Shown: piece by piece, positions 6,827-8,277 of the stretch
How the letters are laid out: each line of letters starts with the position of its first letter
Numbering within the stretch: position 1 is the first letter of the stretch
DNA from: Planktotalea sp.
GTDB taxonomy: Bacteria > Pseudomonadota > Alphaproteobacteria > Rhodobacterales > Rhodobacteraceae
Reading direction: 5' to 3'
Assembly: GCA_024645145.1 (NCBI GenBank)
Contig: JAHEGL010000065.1
Location: 1-8,277, forward strand
DNA length: 8,277 nucleotides
Translations under genes and position numbers: made by a program
Notes under the pieces: generated by a model
Told to the model about the DNA's origin: nothing
Seen by the model: the letters and a program-made list of their open reading frames with translations, nothing else
Databases searched by the model: none

Positions 6827-6836
6827 GGAACGCTGG

Positions 6837-7418
6837 ATGAGTAGTGATCGACATGAAATTGATAAGAAAAAAATCATCGCTGATGCAGCGTTTGCAGTCT
6901 TTGCGGAACATGGATTTCGCAAGACCTCTATGCAGTTGATCGCGCAGAAGGCGCAAATGTCGCGTCCAGCGCTGTATCTGCATTTTCAAAGCAAAGAAGA
7001 CGTTTTTGGCTTTTTGGTCTTGAGCTTTTTCAAAAAGGTCGAGGCGCAGATACATACCCTTTTGGTGCCGGGCGCGGATCCGACATCCTTGCTCAGCGAC
7101 GTCTTTGATGCCTTTGATCCAAACGGCGTTATGGCCGTGCTGCTCGATGCAGAGCACGGTGATGAAATGATGACCGTCAAAAATGAAAGCGTTCAAACTG
7201 AGATACAACAGATCGAAGCGAATATGTTGAAGGGCTTAACAAATTGGCTGTTAGATGAGGCTGAACAGGACCGCATCATATGCCCTGCGCCAGATATTAC
7301 AGCACAGACAATTCTTTCATCCTACTATGGGCTCAAATCCCCGCGCCCGAGTTATCAGGTGTACAAGGCGCGCACTTCGCAACTGGCGCAGCTTTTGGGT
7401 AAAGGACTGCGCTCTTAA
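6837..7418 (+). CDS. TetR/AcrR-family transcriptional repressor
   Basis: This is a 193-residue regulator. Residues about 10-55 form the N-terminal helix-turn-helix: KKIIADAAFAVFAEHGFRKT, then MQLIAQKAQMSRPALYLHF, ending QSKEDVFGFLV. This is the classic TetR DNA-binding domain. The C-terminal ligand-binding/dimer domain is divergent, as usual, and gives no clue to the effector. The reading frame stays open far upstream (to 6426), but the true start is ATG 6837, with AGGAA at 6826-6830 six bases upstream and the HTH at the expected distance. It is divergent from the molybdenum hydroxylase operon across an intergenic region packed with TGACA repeats, so it most likely represses that operon and itself until an inducer, perhaps the enzyme substrate, binds. 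It converges on the MmcQ/YjbR gene with 33 bp between stops. Confidence 0.92.
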   Translation: MSSDRHEIDKKKIIADAAFAVFAEHGFRKTSMQLIAQKAQMSRPALYLHFQSKEDVFGFLVLSFFKKVEAQIHTLLVPGADPTSLLSDVFDAFDPNGVMAVLLDAEHGDEMMTVKNESVQTEIQQIEANMLKGLTNWLLDEAEQDRIICPAPDITAQTILSSYYGLKSPRPSYQVYKARTSQLAQLLGKGLRS

Positions 7419-7451
7419 TCTTTGCCATTACGCCACATTTGCAACTCAGGT

Positions 7452-7811
7452 TTAGTCGAGGCCCAAGTTTGTGCGCAACTTCTTGGTCAGTTTGGCATTG
7501 ATCATGTCATAGCTCGCCTCGATATGCGCTTTGAGTTCCTCATCGGGCAAGCCCGGGTCCTTATACACTTGTACCCATCTCATACCTCTGGAGGCGAGGT
7601 AGGGCGCGAGCCTTATGCCGGGCATGTCGCTCAGCACCTCAAATGCCAGATCGCTGACTTTAAACGAAACAGCGCTTTCGCCATCCGACCAACCGCAAAT
7701 GGCAAAGACCTTGCCGCCAAGCTTCCACACATCGCTATTGCCCCATTGCACGACATGACTCGTTTTGGGCAGGGATCTACAAAACGCGTTGATTGCGTCG
7801 CGACTTAGCAT
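7452..7811 (-). CDS. MmcQ/YjbR family protein
   Basis: This 119-residue protein is the usual length for the small MmcQ/YjbR family (double-wing fold like the CyaY/phage MotA C-terminal domain), often annotated as DNA-binding though the role is not established. The family pattern is clear: an N-terminal short helix and SHVVQWGNSDVWKLGGKVFA (18-37), then AVSFKVSD, MPGIRLAPYLASRGMRWVQV (63-82), and a C-terminal helix DEELKAHIEASYDMINAKL. ATG 7811 is preceded by GAAAG as a weak ribosome-binding site. It is transcribed toward the TetR gene and divergent from the methyltransferase-like gene; neither neighbour suggests a function. The product is probably cytoplasmic: no signal or membrane segment is seen. 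Confidence 0.88.
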   Translation of the reverse strand: MLSRDAINAFCRSLPKTSHVVQWGNSDVWKLGGKVFAICGWSDGESAVSFKVSDLAFEVLSDMPGIRLAPYLASRGMRWVQVYKDPGLPDEELKAHIEASYDMINAKLTKKLRTNLGLD

Positions 7812-7882
7812 AATGATACTTTCGTTTTTGATGTGATGGCTCTAGTTTGATACATCTTAGAATAGCTAGAAAGACGTCGCGC

Positions 7883-8277
7883 GTGAAAAACTTAACCATC
7901 GCCAAAATGATCGACATTCCACCCGTCTGGTTGATTGGCATGTGCGTTCTGGCTTGGCTTCTAAGTCAGCACCTCAGCTTTGGTCTAAGCATCGAAAGCT
8001 GGTTCACGGACCTTTTGAGTGGTTTGTTGATTGGCGCAGGTCTTATTTTGATGCTTCTTGCGGTTACAGAGATGCGAAAACAGCGCACGACGGCATTCCA
8101 CATCTTGAAGCGCAGAAACTTGTGACAACAGGAATATTCATGCGTTCCCGCAACCCGATCTATCTGGGCGATGTTTTGCTTCTTTCGGGTTTGATTCTGC
8201 GTTGGGATGCCGTGTTAGCGCTCCCGATCAATCCGGTGTTCTTAAGTATACTGGAACGGCGCTTTATTATTCCGGAA
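7883..8277 (+). pseudogene. Isoprenylcysteine carboxyl methyltransferase-like membrane protein, frameshifted and cut by window edge
   Basis: The first frame reads from GTG 7883 (KNLTIAKMIDIPPVWL) with membrane segments VWLIGMCVLAWLLSQHLSFG and LLSGLLIGAGLILMLLAVTE, then EMRKQRTTA. It then runs into nonsense and stops at TGA 8123-8125. From about 8095 the next frame carries the conserved continuation IPHLEAQKLVTTGIFMRSRN, then PIYLGDVLLLSG and LERRFIIPE, open to the window end. The TTGIF...SRNPIYLGD motif is the SAM-binding signature of the ICMT/PEMT-like membrane methyltransferases. One base is missing near 8094 (GC|ATT). The substrate of bacterial members is mostly unknown. Alternative starts are TTG 7847 and ATG 7907; GTG 7883 was chosen for an AGAAAG upstream and a normal N-terminus. 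It is either a real frameshift or a sequencing error. Confidence 0.8.

Noticed and set aside
6426..6836. N-terminal extension of the TetR frame upstream of 6837
   Set aside because: It overlaps the iorA-like gene on the other strand and crosses the operator region. The HTH and ribosome-binding site both place the start at 6837.

Overview
The window looks like chromosomal DNA from a marine alphaproteobacterium of the Roseobacter group (Rhodobacteraceae). This is an inference, not a database match. The support is the Hint_2-type RTX protein, the IorAB-like molybdenum hydroxylase pair, the MmcQ/YjbR protein and the moderate GC content. I see no rRNA, tRNA, CRISPR array, insertion sequence or phage gene.

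Layout from left to right. (1) 1-547, minus: the N-terminal 182 residues of a cytochrome P450 that runs off the left edge. (2) 641-1417, plus: a class I glutamine amidotransferase-like hydrolase of the PuuD (gamma-glutamyl-GABA hydrolase) family, divergent from the P450. (3) 1414-3797, minus: a large calcium-binding RTX protein with a C-terminal Hint autoprocessing domain. Its first ~80 codons are cut off by an in-frame TAG and a one-base frameshift, so the gene is a probable pseudogene, or the sequence carries errors here. (4) 3798-4037: a 240-bp gap holding a Rho-independent terminator for the operon to its right, plus a phased GGAAAC/GTTTCC cluster just upstream of the broken RTX gene. (5) 6746-4038, minus: a tight two-gene operon of a [2Fe-2S] subunit and a Tat-exported molybdopterin subunit (isoquinoline 1-oxidoreductase / aldehyde oxidase type). 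(6) 6837-7418, plus: a TetR-family repressor divergent from that operon. The 90 bp between them carry two 24-bp inverted repeats of TGACA/TGTCA half-sites, a very likely operator pair. (7) 7811-7452, minus: an MmcQ/YjbR protein. (8) 7883-8277, plus: an isoprenylcysteine carboxyl methyltransferase-like membrane protein, frameshifted near 8094 and cut by the right edge.

How the genes fit together: the one clear functional unit is the TetR regulator with the molybdenum hydroxylase pair. This looks like an inducible periplasmic oxidation module that lacks its own FAD subunit. The other genes appear to be independent. No previously undescribed defence or mobile system is visible. The most notable signals are the divergent operator array, the nine exactly phased 27-bp RTX units, and the two genes carrying disabling lesions in so short a stretch.
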